The notes: generated by a model from the sequence alone, not told the origin. Numbered from the stretch's first letter, positions 1 to 7,295 are shown. The stretch is DNA of 25,040 bases from a virus (IMGVR_UViG_3300026140_000011:1-25040); one strand, 5' to 3'. A program made the numbers and translations.

Positions 1-300
1 CACTACAAGCTATTCGTTCCGAAGGCTGCAGCAAAACAAACCTACCACGGCGTAACGTCGATCCAACAAAAGCTACAAGAGCGATTTATTAACAAGTTCG
101 GCGGTTATACTAAAACCGAAGCGACGGGCGGTTGGTCAGACGGCAGTCAGACGGTTGAAGAACCAGTGATCGTTTACGACATCTGGACGGACGACGACGG
201 AGAGGCCTTTATAAAGGCTAACTGCCGATGGATGCTCCGAAACACCGATGAATGTGAGGTAATGTCCATTATCAATAATGACATTCATTGGGTGAGTTAA
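1..300 (+). CDS. Hypothetical protein, C-terminal part (5' end outside window)
   Basis: Frame 1 is open from the first base to a TAA at 298-300 and gives 99 residues with no start, so the gene begins upstream. The visible part starts HYKLFVPKAA, continues with an RFINKFGGYT segment, then GGWSDGSQTVEEPV and ends NNDIHWVS. This resembles small phage and haloviral hypothetical proteins with a 'LFVP ... FGG.T ... GW ... EEPV' pattern; I know no function for them. No domain with a known reaction is visible. It is the last gene of a rightward unit and faces the leftward operon that ends at 554, with about 250 non-coding bases between them. The reading frame is fairly certain; the family resemblance comes from memory. 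Confidence 0.6.
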   Translation, partial: HYKLFVPKAAAKQTYHGVTSIQQKLQERFINKFGGYTKTEATGGWSDGSQTVEEPVIVYDIWTDDDGEAFIKANCRWMLRNTDECEVMSIINNDIHWVS

Positions 301-303
301 TAA

Positions 304-357
304 CACCCCCGTCAAGATTAGTATCAGATCGATTACTTTTTTAGCCTAATAGGGGTG
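304..357 (+). terminator. Possible terminator after the first gene
   Basis: CACCCC at 304-309 can pair with GGGGTG at 352-357, and a run of six T lies at 337-342. Archaeal transcription usually ends at T-rich tracts, so the T run is the more convincing element. The rest of 301-553, between the convergent units, holds no gene that I can support. Confidence 0.3.
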
Positions 358-419
358 GATTCGCACGCCCGTTGTGTGTTGATTTTATCTCCATATATAG
401 AAGCACCGCACACCCCGTC

Positions 420-443
420 GAAAAATTATTTTTTAAATTTTTC
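420..443 (-). terminator. AT-rich hairpin, possible terminator of the leftward operon
   Basis: GAAAAATT at 420-427 is the exact inverted repeat of AATTTTTC at 436-443 around an eight-base AT loop. Read leftward it provides two T-rich runs about 110 bases beyond the stop of the last leftward gene (554). An oligo-T terminator for the zinc-finger/HNH operon is the simplest reading. The perfect symmetry would also allow termination of the rightward transcript. Confidence 0.4.
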
Positions 444-553
444 AGATCACACTCAAAAAGGCCAGAATTATCATTAGGACCGATTTATTCTTATCAGACA
501 CAACTATTATATAAAACGTTTGTGTATTCTGCAATAAAATGCGTACGTTGCCG

Positions 554-703
554 CTATCGAAACGGATCAGAGCAGTCAAAAATAACGCCGTGAATTGGAC
601 AAACGAGCTTGCAATGCCGCTTTTTCAACTCGGATGTACACTTTGGACAACCTCTTTCGGATCGAGTATTCGAACTATGCTGTGAACGACCACGTTCAGT
701 CAT
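554..703 (-). CDS. Small zinc-finger protein (49 aa), CPKC type
   Basis: Starting at the ATG at 703 the product is 49 residues: a basic, serine-rich arm of about 18 residues, then CPKC, a lysine-rich stretch, CPIHG and the ending DCSDPFR. C19, C22 and the C35/H38 pair make a compact C-x2-C ... C-x2-H zinc ribbon. Similar micro-proteins ending 'VFDCSD' are common in haloarchaeal viruses and plasmids; no function is known. I chose this start over a longer in-frame one because its ATG overlaps the stop of the upstream 50-aa gene (TATGACTGA at 704-696), the usual coupling in this genome. It is the last gene of the leftward operon. Nucleic-acid binding is inference from the fold type only. Confidence 0.7.
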   Translation of the reverse strand: MTERGRSQHSSNTRSERGCPKCTSELKKRHCKLVCPIHGVIFDCSDPFR

Positions 704-848
704 AGACGGCGGTTTTCCGATCGTAGTCTCGCCAATCGCCATTTTCGACGCCTCTGAACACGCCACCGTTGTGGTATGTCATAGCGTGCTGCTCCATCGA
801 GGCTCGAAAATGCGTATCACAATCGGCGCAATAGTGGTTGCTTCTCAT
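696..848 (-). CDS. Small C2H2-like zinc-finger protein (50 aa)
   Basis: Fifty residues starting MRSNHYCADC and ending DRKTAVYD. The first half reads C-x2-C, FRASMEQH, AMTYH, a classic C-x2-C-x9-H-x4-H spacing, so one zinc ion could be held by C7, C10, H20 and H25. The second half is polar (GVENGDWRDYD) and unlike any domain I recognise. The gene sits ten bases after the 35-aa zinc-finger gene and overlaps the next one by eight bases, so translation is probably coupled. It could bind DNA or RNA or act as a small adaptor; the sequence does not decide. No good Shine-Dalgarno motif is visible, which again suggests coupling to the upstream gene. Confidence 0.65.
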   Translation of the reverse strand: MRSNHYCADCDTHFRASMEQHAMTYHNGGVFRGVENGDWRDYDRKTAVYD

Positions 849-858
849 TTGTAGTTTG

Positions 859-966
859 CTAACACACCCCATACAGTTGCCGAATTAAATCTGCTCGACA
901 AAGGAATTGCTGTTTGTACTGCAACGTTGCTGGCTCGCCGCATTTGTCACAATTTGGTCGTTTCAT
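859..966 (-). CDS. Zinc-binding micro-protein (35 aa)
   Basis: Thirty-five residues: MKRPNCDKCGEPATLQ, then YKQQFLCRADLIRQLYGVC. C6 and C9 form a CxxC knuckle; C23 and C35 can complete a treble-clef-like site. The pattern 'CDKCGEPAT ... FLC' is typical of haloviral micro-proteins of unknown role. The start is well supported: GGAGGTG, a full match to the haloarchaeal anti-Shine-Dalgarno sequence, lies about eight bases upstream, inside the last codons of the HNH gene. HNH translation should therefore deliver ribosomes straight to this start. It is too short for default gene callers and could be missed in databases. Confidence 0.7.
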   Translation of the reverse strand: MKRPNCDKCGEPATLQYKQQFLCRADLIRQLYGVC

Positions 967-968
967 AA

Positions 969-1364
969 TCACGTTACACCTCCGTGAATACGCCCGTGGC
1001 ACTCGTCGCATAGCGTAATTAAGTTGCTACGGGCGTTGCTCCCGCCCGCACCAAGTGGAACGATATGGTGGACGTGTAGCTGCGTATTGTCGGCCCCACA
1101 ACCTTGACACGTCCCATTATCGCGTTTACGGACTGCACGAGCGATTTCGTCCCAGTTATCGGGATAGTCCAACATCGATACGTTCCCAAGGAGATCGCGG
1201 TAATTCTCCGTGTGAATGTCGTCAGAAGTTGAGACGACTCCGCCGTTGTCTCTGCCCACGACTTCGCGGTACCAGACAAAGTTCGCATCGTCACGATGTA
1301 CCGTTAGTATCTCACCGTGCTCATCGTGTTGATATACGTTACCAAGTCTGATCCGTTGGGACAC
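969..1364 (-). CDS. HNH endonuclease (131 aa)
   Basis: The C-terminal half (residues 80-127) is a standard HNH nuclease: CQGC at 86-89 and CDEC at 119-122 bind the structural zinc, H99/H100 in LHVHH form the first catalytic motif, N114 is the middle asparagine and H123/H127 complete the metal site. The family nicks or cuts double-stranded DNA with one divalent metal. The N-terminal 75 residues (VYQHDEHGEILTV, WYREVV) look like a small beta-rich module, possibly for DNA recognition. HNH enzymes in phages help packaging when next to terminase, act as homing enzymes, or attack host DNA. Here it lies in a separate leftward operon, so homing or host attack is as likely as packaging. The start is GTG, preceded by GGGGTTGATC, eight of ten bases matching the anti-Shine-Dalgarno complement. 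It overlaps the 85-aa gene by 26 bases. Confidence 0.87.
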   Translation of the reverse strand: MSQRIRLGNVYQHDEHGEILTVHRDDANFVWYREVVGRDNGGVVSTSDDIHTENYRDLLGNVSMLDYPDNWDEIARAVRKRDNGTCQGCGADNTQLHVHHIVPLGAGGSNARSNLITLCDECHGRIHGGVT

Positions 1365-1596
1365 TCAGATCAACCCCGTGATCGGCAAGCGTTTTATGAA
1401 ATTCTAAATCTGCCTCCAACTGTTCACCAAATGCTTTTAATTGTTCCAAATTTTTATTCCAAACACGTTCTTCTCGCAACGATTCCTTCACATAACGCAC
1501 TTGGTCTTCAGACACGTCTGTCCCAATCGGCCAACAGACCTTCATTTCTCCGACGTGCGTTACTCCAACGTTTTCGGTTCGTATTTCAGTCCACAT
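1339..1596 (-). CDS. Hypothetical protein (85 aa), first gene of leftward operon
   Basis: Eighty-five residues starting MWTEIRTENVGVTHVGEM and ending VPTDQTW. Residues 1-28 are beta-like; residues 29-75 (SEDQVRYVKESLREE, KNLEQLKAFGEQLEADLEFHKTL in part) look like one long amphipathic helix, probably a coiled coil. I do not recognise the family. The gene follows a strong promoter (1626-1663) after an untranslated leader of about 30 bases and overlaps the HNH start, so it is co-transcribed with the HNH and zinc-finger genes. The acidic composition and operon position make it a credible gene. A helper or regulator of the nuclease is possible but not shown. Confidence 0.7.
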   Translation of the reverse strand: MWTEIRTENVGVTHVGEMKVCWPIGTDVSEDQVRYVKESLREERVWNKNLEQLKAFGEQLEADLEFHKTLADHGVDLSVPTDQTW

Positions 1597-1625
1597 AGTA
1601 TCGTTCTCTCCGCCACCGCACCACC

Positions 1626-1663
1626 TATTGTTGTATAAGAACTACGGACATAAAAAGGTTTCG
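1626..1663 (-). promoter_or_regulatory. Promoter of the leftward HNH/zinc-finger operon
   Basis: On the minus strand a BRE, CGAAA (1663-1659), is followed by the TATA box TTTTTAT (1656-1650) and, about 25 bases on, by TACAACAATA (1635-1626), the expected start region. Transcription would begin about 30 bases before the ATG at 1596. The same BRE/TATA and start words recur at 16325-16360. Confidence 0.65.
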
Positions 1664-1900
1664 AAACGTCGCCCCCACAGCAACTATCGCCACACAAAGT
1701 CTAAATCGATGTGCCTCAAACATACCACTTCCAATTAGAGGCCGCTCAGACGCCGCACAATCGCGTTCAATTCGTTCCGAGTGGTTTGGGTCGGACAGCA
1801 TATGAAATCGATTGTACGGCCACTGAGGGCGGTTTAATAGGAAAGGGGGATACGACTTAAAACGGGGCGCGGGATGTTGTCTGCCCCCCATCCACGTTGG
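1664..1900. other. Non-coding spacer between divergent units
   Basis: No gene is supported here on either strand. The open frames present lack acidic haloarchaeal composition and recognisable domains. A weak inverted repeat GGGGC (1864-1868) / GCCCC (1883-1887) and a G-run/C-run pair are visible; I assign no function. Confidence 0.4.
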
Positions 1901-1929
1901 ATAGTTTCGACTATGATAGTTTGAACTAT
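1901..1929. repeat. Two tandem 14-bp palindromes, likely operator pair
   Basis: ATAGT-TTCG-ACTAT (1901-1914) and ATAGT-TTGA-ACTAT (1916-1929) are two near-identical dyads, identical in both arms and differing only at the centre, spaced 15 bp centre to centre. They end about 34 bp before the BRE of the rightward promoter at 1963. Tandem symmetric half-sites at this place are typical of a dimeric regulator's operators. The regulator is unknown. Confidence 0.5.
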
Positions 1930-1962
1930 TATTATTTTGATTATAATAATTACGATTAGTAT

Positions 1963-1976
1963 CGAAACTTTTATAT
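1963..1976 (+). promoter_or_regulatory. Promoter of the 190-aa gene
   Basis: BRE CGAAAC (1963-1968) directly precedes the TATA box TTTTATAT (1969-1976). A start about 25 bases downstream falls within a few bases of the ATG at 2006, so the transcript should be nearly leaderless, as is common in haloarchaea. Between TATA and start lies GACTATTATTACTAC, a relative of the GACTACTAC word found before later genes. Confidence 0.6.
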
Positions 1977-2005
1977 GTTTAAGACTATTATTACTACGTG
2001 TAATA

Positions 2006-2575
2006 ATGGCAATCGAAGAACAAAAAGTCGATCTCACAAGCGGTTGCGGTTCGAGGAGTGAGATGGAAGACAAAAAGACCGAGGATAAATGGGACACGAA
2101 GGATCAACGTGCGGATACGAAGACAACGTACTACGATTCCGACATTGATAATTTGCACGTTAGTCCACGTCGGAAAAAGCAACTGAAACGGATGTTGCGG
2201 TTCCAAGAAGGCGAGCAAGTTAACGTCAAGGAATTTGATTCTCGTGGCTCGCAGAATCATAAGGAAGACAAACGGCGAATGGTATCGACATTTGGTAGCC
2301 AACTGTCTTTGACGCCCGCCCAAAAAGAACGTGTCAAACATCTCGTGATGGACGTGATGGATATTAACTCATTTGGCCCGTACTCATTTGAGCAAGTGAT
2401 TATCGCCACTATTAACGTCGTGGCTCGGGAGGACGAACGTTGGATTGAGGACGAAGACCAGTTCAAAGAGTTTATGATGTACGTTGGCATCACGGACGAC
2501 GGTTCGCCCAATATGAGAAAACTACGGCGACTGCGAACGCTTGTCAGAGAACGAGTCCCGTCACATTCGGTGTAG
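2006..2575 (+). CDS. Conserved haloviral hypothetical protein, possible DNA-binding
   Basis: The product is about 189 residues from the ATG at 2006; a longer in-frame start at 1937 would run through the promoter and add an implausible isoleucine/leucine stretch. Residues 1-85 are a charged, low-complexity arm rich in D, K, E and T. Residues about 100-180 form a helical domain: LTPAQKERVKHLVMDVMD, FGPYSFEQVIIATINVV, then EDQFKEFMMYVG and RKLRRLRTLVRERV. This resembles cyclin-like or winged helix-bundle domains that I associate with haloarchaeal plasmid and virus proteins of unknown role. It is the first gene before packaging, under its own promoter and the tandem palindromes, so a regulator or a DNA-recognition partner of terminase is conceivable. 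No function is proven. Confidence 0.75.
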   Translation: MAIEEQKVDLTSGCGSRSEMEDKKTEDKWDTKDQRADTKTTYYDSDIDNLHVSPRRKKQLKRMLRFQEGEQVNVKEFDSRGSQNHKEDKRRMVSTFGSQLSLTPAQKERVKHLVMDVMDINSFGPYSFEQVIIATINVVAREDERWIEDEDQFKEFMMYVGITDDGSPNMRKLRRLRTLVRERVPSHSV

Positions 2576-2604
2576 TTTTCTCGCAACAATAAAACCTCGA
2601 CCTT

Positions 2605-2725
2605 TGAGTTTTAGCAAAACTCATTCGGCCGAAGTTCCCTCGTGAGAGAACTGCGACTACTACTAATATGAGTCCGTATGAAATCTCATATGGACTCGGG
2701 GTCGTGAGTTGGTGGGACAACTCAC
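2605..2725 (+). promoter_or_regulatory. Hairpin cassette A with GACTACTAC motif
   Basis: Four inverted repeats in a row: TGAGTTTT/AAAACTCA (2605-2623), AGTTC/GAACT (2633-2652), a 12-bp stem with one G.T pair starting GAGTCC and ending GGACTC (2670-2697) and GTGAGTTG/CAACTCAC (2704-2725). CGACTACTAC (2654-2663) follows the second stem. The first stem is a covarying version of one at 7377-7395. There is no T run after the stems, so they do not look like simple terminators. The cassette lies between the 190-aa gene and the packaging genes. Confidence 0.6.
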
Positions 2726-2766
2726 ACAACCGCTCCCGCATACCCGTTTTACATACATATGGCTAA
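2668..2766 (+). CDS. Possible micro-protein (32 aa) inside hairpin cassette A
   Basis: An ATG four bases after GACTACTAC opens a 32-codon frame (MSPYEISYGLGVVSWWDN ... VLHTYG) that stops eight bases inside the next gene. The overlap and the protein-like N-terminal half support it. The product is not acidic, no family is recognised, and two perfect hairpins lie inside the frame, so it may be only an RNA element. Confidence 0.3.
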   Translation: MSPYEISYGLGVVSWWDNSHNRSRIPVLHTYG

Positions 2767-3688
2767 CGAGAAAGAACTACGAGAGGAGGTCGCTGAGTCA
2801 GTTCCAGACGACGTATATCTATTTAAAAGCGACGGTGAAATTTGGGGCAAAGACGATCACGGAGAGTTTAAGATCAAACCGATGGCTGGCTCAGATGAAC
2901 CTCGTGACGACCGTTGTGGTTGGACGATGAAATATACGATGGAGCGGTATGGGCAAATGCGGTATTGTACCGCAATGCCCGAATCGACGTTTTTAGGCGA
3001 GGACGGATCGAAGTACTGTAGACATCACAAATCGGCTGAAAAACTTATGGAACGAGCAGAAGAACTATTCGAGCACGGGTACTTTAGCACAAACTTTGTA
3101 AACTTCGCGGAAAAACTCGATCCAGAAAAGTTCTTGTTTGCGGTCGAGATGTTTGGTGGGCTGGTTGAGATGTCCACACACGAATTTGAGGTGGTCGAAA
3201 AAGAACGCGATATCGATGCCACCGATTCGACGCTCATTGCCGAAGATACGGTCAGCGTTGGGCTGCCGATTCCGACGAACGATATGCTGATGATGCAGGC
3301 CAACGAGCTTTGGACAGCGGCACTCAAAGAAGTGATGAGTCAGAATATGAGCGAGGCCATTTTCAGTGAGGGAATGGAAAAACAATCGGTGGCCGCCTCC
3401 GAGGGGATGGAAGGGCAGATTACGGACACGATTACCGAACCCGAGGAACATCATCTTCACCTACCGCTATCGAGAGTGGCGAAGGATATCAAGAATCACC
3501 TCGAAAATGGCGGTGTCGCCATAGACGACGATGACGGTGGTGTAGTGACGTTCCAGAAGAACGACTACACATTGGACGTATCGCCTTCGGAAACTGACAC
3601 AGACGACGCTGACGACTTCTCAGAGGCCGCTACGGACTTCAGTAAGCAACTGGAAGCAGAAGGCGTCGAAGTTGAGGTAGATGAGTAG
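2759..3688 (+). CDS. Putative terminase small subunit-like protein (309 aa)
   Basis: C53, C70, C87 and H90 (DRCGW, RYCTA, KYCRHH) followed by EHGYFS at 105-110 resemble the C ... C ... C.xH then HG.YS layout of many phage small-terminase-like proteins, where a zinc knuckle precedes the helical part. Residues 92-140 and 195-240 look helical, and the last 60 residues are an extremely acidic tail (DTDDADDFSEAA). A small terminase binds viral DNA and hands it to the large subunit for packaging. Position supports this: terminase large subunit follows after one tiny overlapping gene. The start follows hairpin cassette A. The acidic tail and low overall similarity leave other packaging helpers possible. 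Confidence 0.5.
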   Translation: MANEKELREEVAESVPDDVYLFKSDGEIWGKDDHGEFKIKPMAGSDEPRDDRCGWTMKYTMERYGQMRYCTAMPESTFLGEDGSKYCRHHKSAEKLMERAEELFEHGYFSTNFVNFAEKLDPEKFLFAVEMFGGLVEMSTHEFEVVEKERDIDATDSTLIAEDTVSVGLPIPTNDMLMMQANELWTAALKEVMSQNMSEAIFSEGMEKQSVAASEGMEGQITDTITEPEEHHLHLPLSRVAKDIKNHLENGGVAIDDDDGGVVTFQKNDYTLDVSPSETDTDDADDFSEAATDFSKQLEAEGVEVEVDE

Positions 3689-3809
3689 TAGTATTGCAGT
3701 TCAGTGGTATTTGGCAACACACAAACACGACGAGTCTGACTATCTCCCACAACGCATCGTAAATGATGGCTCAATCGTCTGTCAAAATCCGATGAAGGCA
3801 CGACTATGA
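3681..3809 (+). CDS. Hypothetical micro-protein (42 aa) between TerS-like and TerL
   Basis: The ATG at 3681 overlaps the stop of the TerS-like gene, and the TGA at 3807-3809 overlaps the TerL ATG in an ATGA. The 42-residue product reads MSSSIAVQWYLAT, then HDESDYLPQRIVNDGSIVC and ends PMKARL. Without it there would be a 117-base gap in an otherwise gapless gene string, so translational coupling from TerS-like gene to TerL is the likely reason for its position. No domain is recognised. It is too short for default gene callers. Confidence 0.6.
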   Translation: MSSSIAVQWYLATHKHDESDYLPQRIVNDGSIVCQNPMKARL

Positions 3810-5605
3810 GACTTGACAACGCACCTGACGAACTAAAACAGCGGTTGCCACACGATATTCGACTATATATGAGAAATTTGTGGCAACATCCCAACGATCC
3901 AATGCGAAACTACGACTTTTACGATGACGTTGGACCAAAAGAAGGACCAGACGACGAAGAAGGCGAGTTTTTGCACTACTTGGCTCACGATGACGGTCCA
4001 TTAGTTCCGTCAAATTGGGGCGACATCGTACTTCTTAATTTTGCACGAGGCTGTCTAAAAACGACTACTGCTGTGGCTGCTGCTGATTGGTCAGTTAGTG
4101 AGTTTCCAATAGTTGAGGTCGATATTACTGCACCGCGACAAGAGCAGTTCGGTGAAGTGATGGATCGGTTTAAGGGCGCGGTCAAGAACAGTGGAATGGC
4201 GAAACTTCGTTCGAAGAATAACGTCTCACATCAGAAGTTCGAACGACGACTTGAAGACGACAACGGCGATACGGTCCACGTCGAGGCGGATGTGAAGGCA
4301 CGATCCGCGTGGGGGAAAGGTGACGCCCTCCGTGGACTCCACGGTCATCTCGGCATTATAGACGAGTTTCAGGATGTCGATGAAGCGATGTTTTCGACGT
4401 TCCTCGAAGCCGTCGATCAGTCCGTCCCACAAGTGCCGTATTTCCCGACCATTGTCGTTATTGGCACACCAAAGATGGGTAACTCCTTTTTCCACGAATT
4501 GTGGGAGATGTCGGATCAGAAAGATTGGGACGCCGAGGAACAAGAGTGGGTAAAAAAAGACGAAGCTGATGAGTTTATTCCGACTGAACTGAAGGAACGA
4601 CGACGAGAACTACGTCGTGAGATTGATGAGTTAGAAGACCTTATCGGCAACGATAATGTTGACCAAGACGCCCTCACAGCCGAAATCGAATCGAAGCGAG
4701 AAGCGATGGAATCGATTGAAGGCTACACCGTTACAGGCTGGCACATTGACCAGTATGCGTCTCCGCTGCACGACGATGCCAAAATCGAGTTTAAGAAACA
4801 AAAATACACAGAAAAGAAGTTCAAAAACGAAGTTTTAGCCGAGTTCTACACGCCCGAAAACGACCTTCTGTCAGAAGATCACGTCACTGAACAGTTTGAC
4901 TACGACAGAGGCTTTGCGAAGAAACGACAATACGAAGATTCGACTGTCGTTATGGGCGTCGATTGGGGTGGCGGATCGTCAGAAGGGGCATCAGAAACCG
5001 TCGCAGTGGTCGGGGAAAAGACAACCCACGACGACAGCGATTTCAATATCGATGTGTTGGCGTTGCAGTTCTTGGACCCCGACTTTACCAAACAACAAGA
5101 ATTGGAAGAAATTGAGGATTTGATTCGAGACTACGAAGTTGATCGAGTGGCCGTGGACGAAGGGTATGGGGCCAAACAACGTGAGGATCTTCAAGACGGA
5201 AATAATCTCTGGAACGACGATGGCTATGACAACGTGTGTGGAATCATCTACGGCAATATTAAAGACAAAGACGAACCGAAATTTTCCGATAATTCGTTCG
5301 ATGATTCCTCGTATTGTACCGTTGCACGAACACATATGATTGAAAATATGGTCGCGGACTTTAAACGTGGCCGTATCAACATTCCCGCAGCCGATCTTGG
5401 TGATGGTCGTGAAGGAGATCGACAGCGACTTATTGACCATCTGACCGCTCCCTACACGGATCGGATCGAAACGTCGGATGGCAAAAAGAAACTGAAAGTA
5501 CTGTCGGACAGAAATGATGATGCGTTCCAAGCATTTGTGTACTTGTGGATTGCGTCTGAGCGGTTTGGATCGAGGCGGACACTACGAAAGGTGACAGCAC
5601 GATAA
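3806..5605 (+). CDS. terL: Terminase large subunit (599 aa)
   Basis: The ATP-driven packaging motor and headful/end-cutting nuclease. N-terminal ATPase: a terminase-style Walker A, ARGCLKTTT (residues 80-88, K85), Walker B LGIIDE with D186/E187, and the coupling motif IGTP at 219-222. C-terminal RNase H-like nuclease: D386 in MGVDWGG, D451 in VAVDEG and D571/D572 in RNDDAF are the expected three acidic metal ligands. Residues 255-305 form a charged helical stretch (ELKERRRELRREIDELEDL), probably a coiled-coil linker between the domains. Length is normal for the family. It sits between the 42-aa gene (ATGA overlap) and portal (one-base gap), which fits a packaging operon in which motor and portal are made together. 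Confidence 0.95.
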   Translation: MRLDNAPDELKQRLPHDIRLYMRNLWQHPNDPMRNYDFYDDVGPKEGPDDEEGEFLHYLAHDDGPLVPSNWGDIVLLNFARGCLKTTTAVAAADWSVSEFPIVEVDITAPRQEQFGEVMDRFKGAVKNSGMAKLRSKNNVSHQKFERRLEDDNGDTVHVEADVKARSAWGKGDALRGLHGHLGIIDEFQDVDEAMFSTFLEAVDQSVPQVPYFPTIVVIGTPKMGNSFFHELWEMSDQKDWDAEEQEWVKKDEADEFIPTELKERRRELRREIDELEDLIGNDNVDQDALTAEIESKREAMESIEGYTVTGWHIDQYASPLHDDAKIEFKKQKYTEKKFKNEVLAEFYTPENDLLSEDHVTEQFDYDRGFAKKRQYEDSTVVMGVDWGGGSSEGASETVAVVGEKTTHDDSDFNIDVLALQFLDPDFTKQQELEEIEDLIRDYEVDRVAVDEGYGAKQREDLQDGNNLWNDDGYDNVCGIIYGNIKDKDEPKFSDNSFDDSSYCTVARTHMIENMVADFKRGRINIPAADLGDGREGDRQRLIDHLTAPYTDRIETSDGKKKLKVLSDRNDDAFQAFVYLWIASERFGSRRTLRKVTAR

Positions 5606-5606
5606 T

Positions 5607-7295
5607 ATGAGTGACTTTGACGTACCAGACATTGACGAAACGACGGATAGCACGACCTCATTCGAGATCGATACGGTCGGCGTGCATACGTATTCTGAAC
5701 AAACTGCCGAACGAACTGCGGGTGTTGGCACCGAAGTAGGCGATTCTTCGGACGAGGTGAACCCAAGGCAGTTGATGGGCGATCCCCACATTAACGAGCT
5801 TCGGTGGCTCTATCGCACGTCGATGGGAAAAACGATTATCGACAAACCAGTCGATGATGCGTTTAAAAACGGGTTCGAAATCAAGGACGACGAAGATAAC
5901 AACCGAAGCATCACGAATCTGCTCGAAGATATCGGGTGGGAAGAACACTACAAGCGAGTCAAAAAGAAAGCGCGTCGTGACGGATTTGCGTTGTCGTACT
6001 TCGTTCTTGATGATTCGACCGATGTCGTTGGAAAAGATCCGATGAGCGATGCAGTCACGGTCGAGGGAATTAAGAAGTTAGAGACGATCACGCTCGATGA
6101 TATGGCTCGGTATAAATCTAACCACGGGGCTATTCCAGCGGGCGCTGAAGCAGATCCGTTGGAAGAAATGAATCACGATGACTACGAGATTCGACCCACG
6201 GGAATCGTGATGGATACCGACCCGCAAAGCGACACATATAAGGAACCGCTTGGCTATCTTATTGGCCCGCCCGATTGGATTGACGAGTCGAATCCGATGG
6301 AACGAGTGAAGTTTTACCACGCTAATCGGTTTATTCATCACACTGTTAACGATGTCGTTGATGGCGATCTCGACCAAGATGCGCTTGGCAAATGGGAAGG
6401 CGACTCCGAGTTGGTGTCTATTTATCATTTGCTCCGTGGCCTCAAAAAAGGCAACTGGTCGATTATGCAGACTATCTTTCGCTATGCAGCAAAGATGTAT
6501 CACGTCGAGTTGCCCGAGGACGCGAACGAGGAAGATTGGGAGAACGCCAACGACAATATGGTCAATCTTAACGCCAAGTCGGAGTTGATTACGCCCGCTG
6601 GCTATGAGATTCAAGACTTTGCGACAGATGGGCAGTTGCAGCCCCGAGAGTACTTTGATGTGCTGTTCGAGCAAGTGTGTGCTTCGACGGAAATGACGAA
6701 AAGCGTGCTCTTTGGCACACAGAGTGGCACGGTCAGTGGTTCCGAAACGGACATCAAAAACTACTTCAATCAAGTTGAGCGGGATCGACAAAACGAGTAC
6801 GTGTCTGATATGCAAGCCTTTGCAGCACACGCAATTAAACTTGTCGATAATCGAACGAGTGAGCAATACGATCTCGACTTTGACGTTGAATGGGGTCCAC
6901 TGTTCCGACTATCCGAGTTGGACAACACCGAACGGCTGTCTCGTGTGATGCAAACGCTGTCGTCGGCCATTAACAACTTCATTTTGACGCCCGAGGAGGC
7001 TCGCAACATTCTGCAAGAAGAATGGGCTGATGTCGATGTCGAGTGGGAAGACGAATTTAGTGAGGCCGAAGAAGATTGGCTCAAGACACTTAACGTCGCC
7101 CAAGTTGGCTCGGAAGCAGCATTGCCCGCTGACGAAAATAGCAAGCTGCAAGCCGAGGGCAACCCGCGTGTTGGACAAAATGGCGGTGGAATGGAGTCTG
7201 GACAGCAGACTGCTTCCGAACAACCGACCGCTGATGGCCTCACGTCGAGAGAGATGGACGAAATAGCAGACCGAGTTGTCGAACGATTGGAATAA
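5607..7295 (+). CDS. Portal protein (562 aa)
   Basis: Forms the dodecameric ring at one capsid vertex through which TerL pumps DNA and to which neck proteins attach. Recognised by the DUF1073-type layout: N-terminal LRWLYRTSMGKTIIDKPVDDAF (in part) and GWEEHYKRVKKKARRDG near residues 65-130, the stem/crown region with FIHHT near 245, and the conserved SVLFGTQSGTVSGSETD with KNYFNQVERDRQN near 365-400. The C-terminal 60 residues are acidic and glycine-rich (QNGGGMESGQQ), then a short helix REMDEIADRVVERLE. Size is usual for portals. It follows TerL directly, and hairpin cassette B follows it, so packaging genes end here as a unit. Confidence 0.9.
   Translation: MSDFDVPDIDETTDSTTSFEIDTVGVHTYSEQTAERTAGVGTEVGDSSDEVNPRQLMGDPHINELRWLYRTSMGKTIIDKPVDDAFKNGFEIKDDEDNNRSITNLLEDIGWEEHYKRVKKKARRDGFALSYFVLDDSTDVVGKDPMSDAVTVEGIKKLETITLDDMARYKSNHGAIPAGAEADPLEEMNHDDYEIRPTGIVMDTDPQSDTYKEPLGYLIGPPDWIDESNPMERVKFYHANRFIHHTVNDVVDGDLDQDALGKWEGDSELVSIYHLLRGLKKGNWSIMQTIFRYAAKMYHVELPEDANEEDWENANDNMVNLNAKSELITPAGYEIQDFATDGQLQPREYFDVLFEQVCASTEMTKSVLFGTQSGTVSGSETDIKNYFNQVERDRQNEYVSDMQAFAAHAIKLVDNRTSEQYDLDFDVEWGPLFRLSELDNTERLSRVMQTLSSAINNFILTPEEARNILQEEWADVDVEWEDEFSEAEEDWLKTLNVAQVGSEAALPADENSKLQAEGNPRVGQNGGGMESGQQTASEQPTADGLTSREMDEIADRVVERLE

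Noticed and set aside
372-593. Rightward 73-codon frame
   Set aside because: Not acidic, AT-rich, no ribosome site, and partly antisense to the well-supported zinc-finger gene at 554-703.
554-766. 70-residue version of the last zinc-finger gene
   Set aside because: Its first 21 residues overlap the conserved-looking 50-aa zinc-finger gene in another frame; the ATG at 703 gives a normal coupled overlap.
1625-1891. Leftward 88-codon frame in the divergent region
   Set aside because: It overlaps the leftward promoter, has no acidic bias and no recognisable domain.
1937-2005. Longer start for the 190-aa gene
   Set aside because: It would translate the BRE/TATA region into an isoleucine-rich stretch; the ATG at 2006 fits the promoter spacing.
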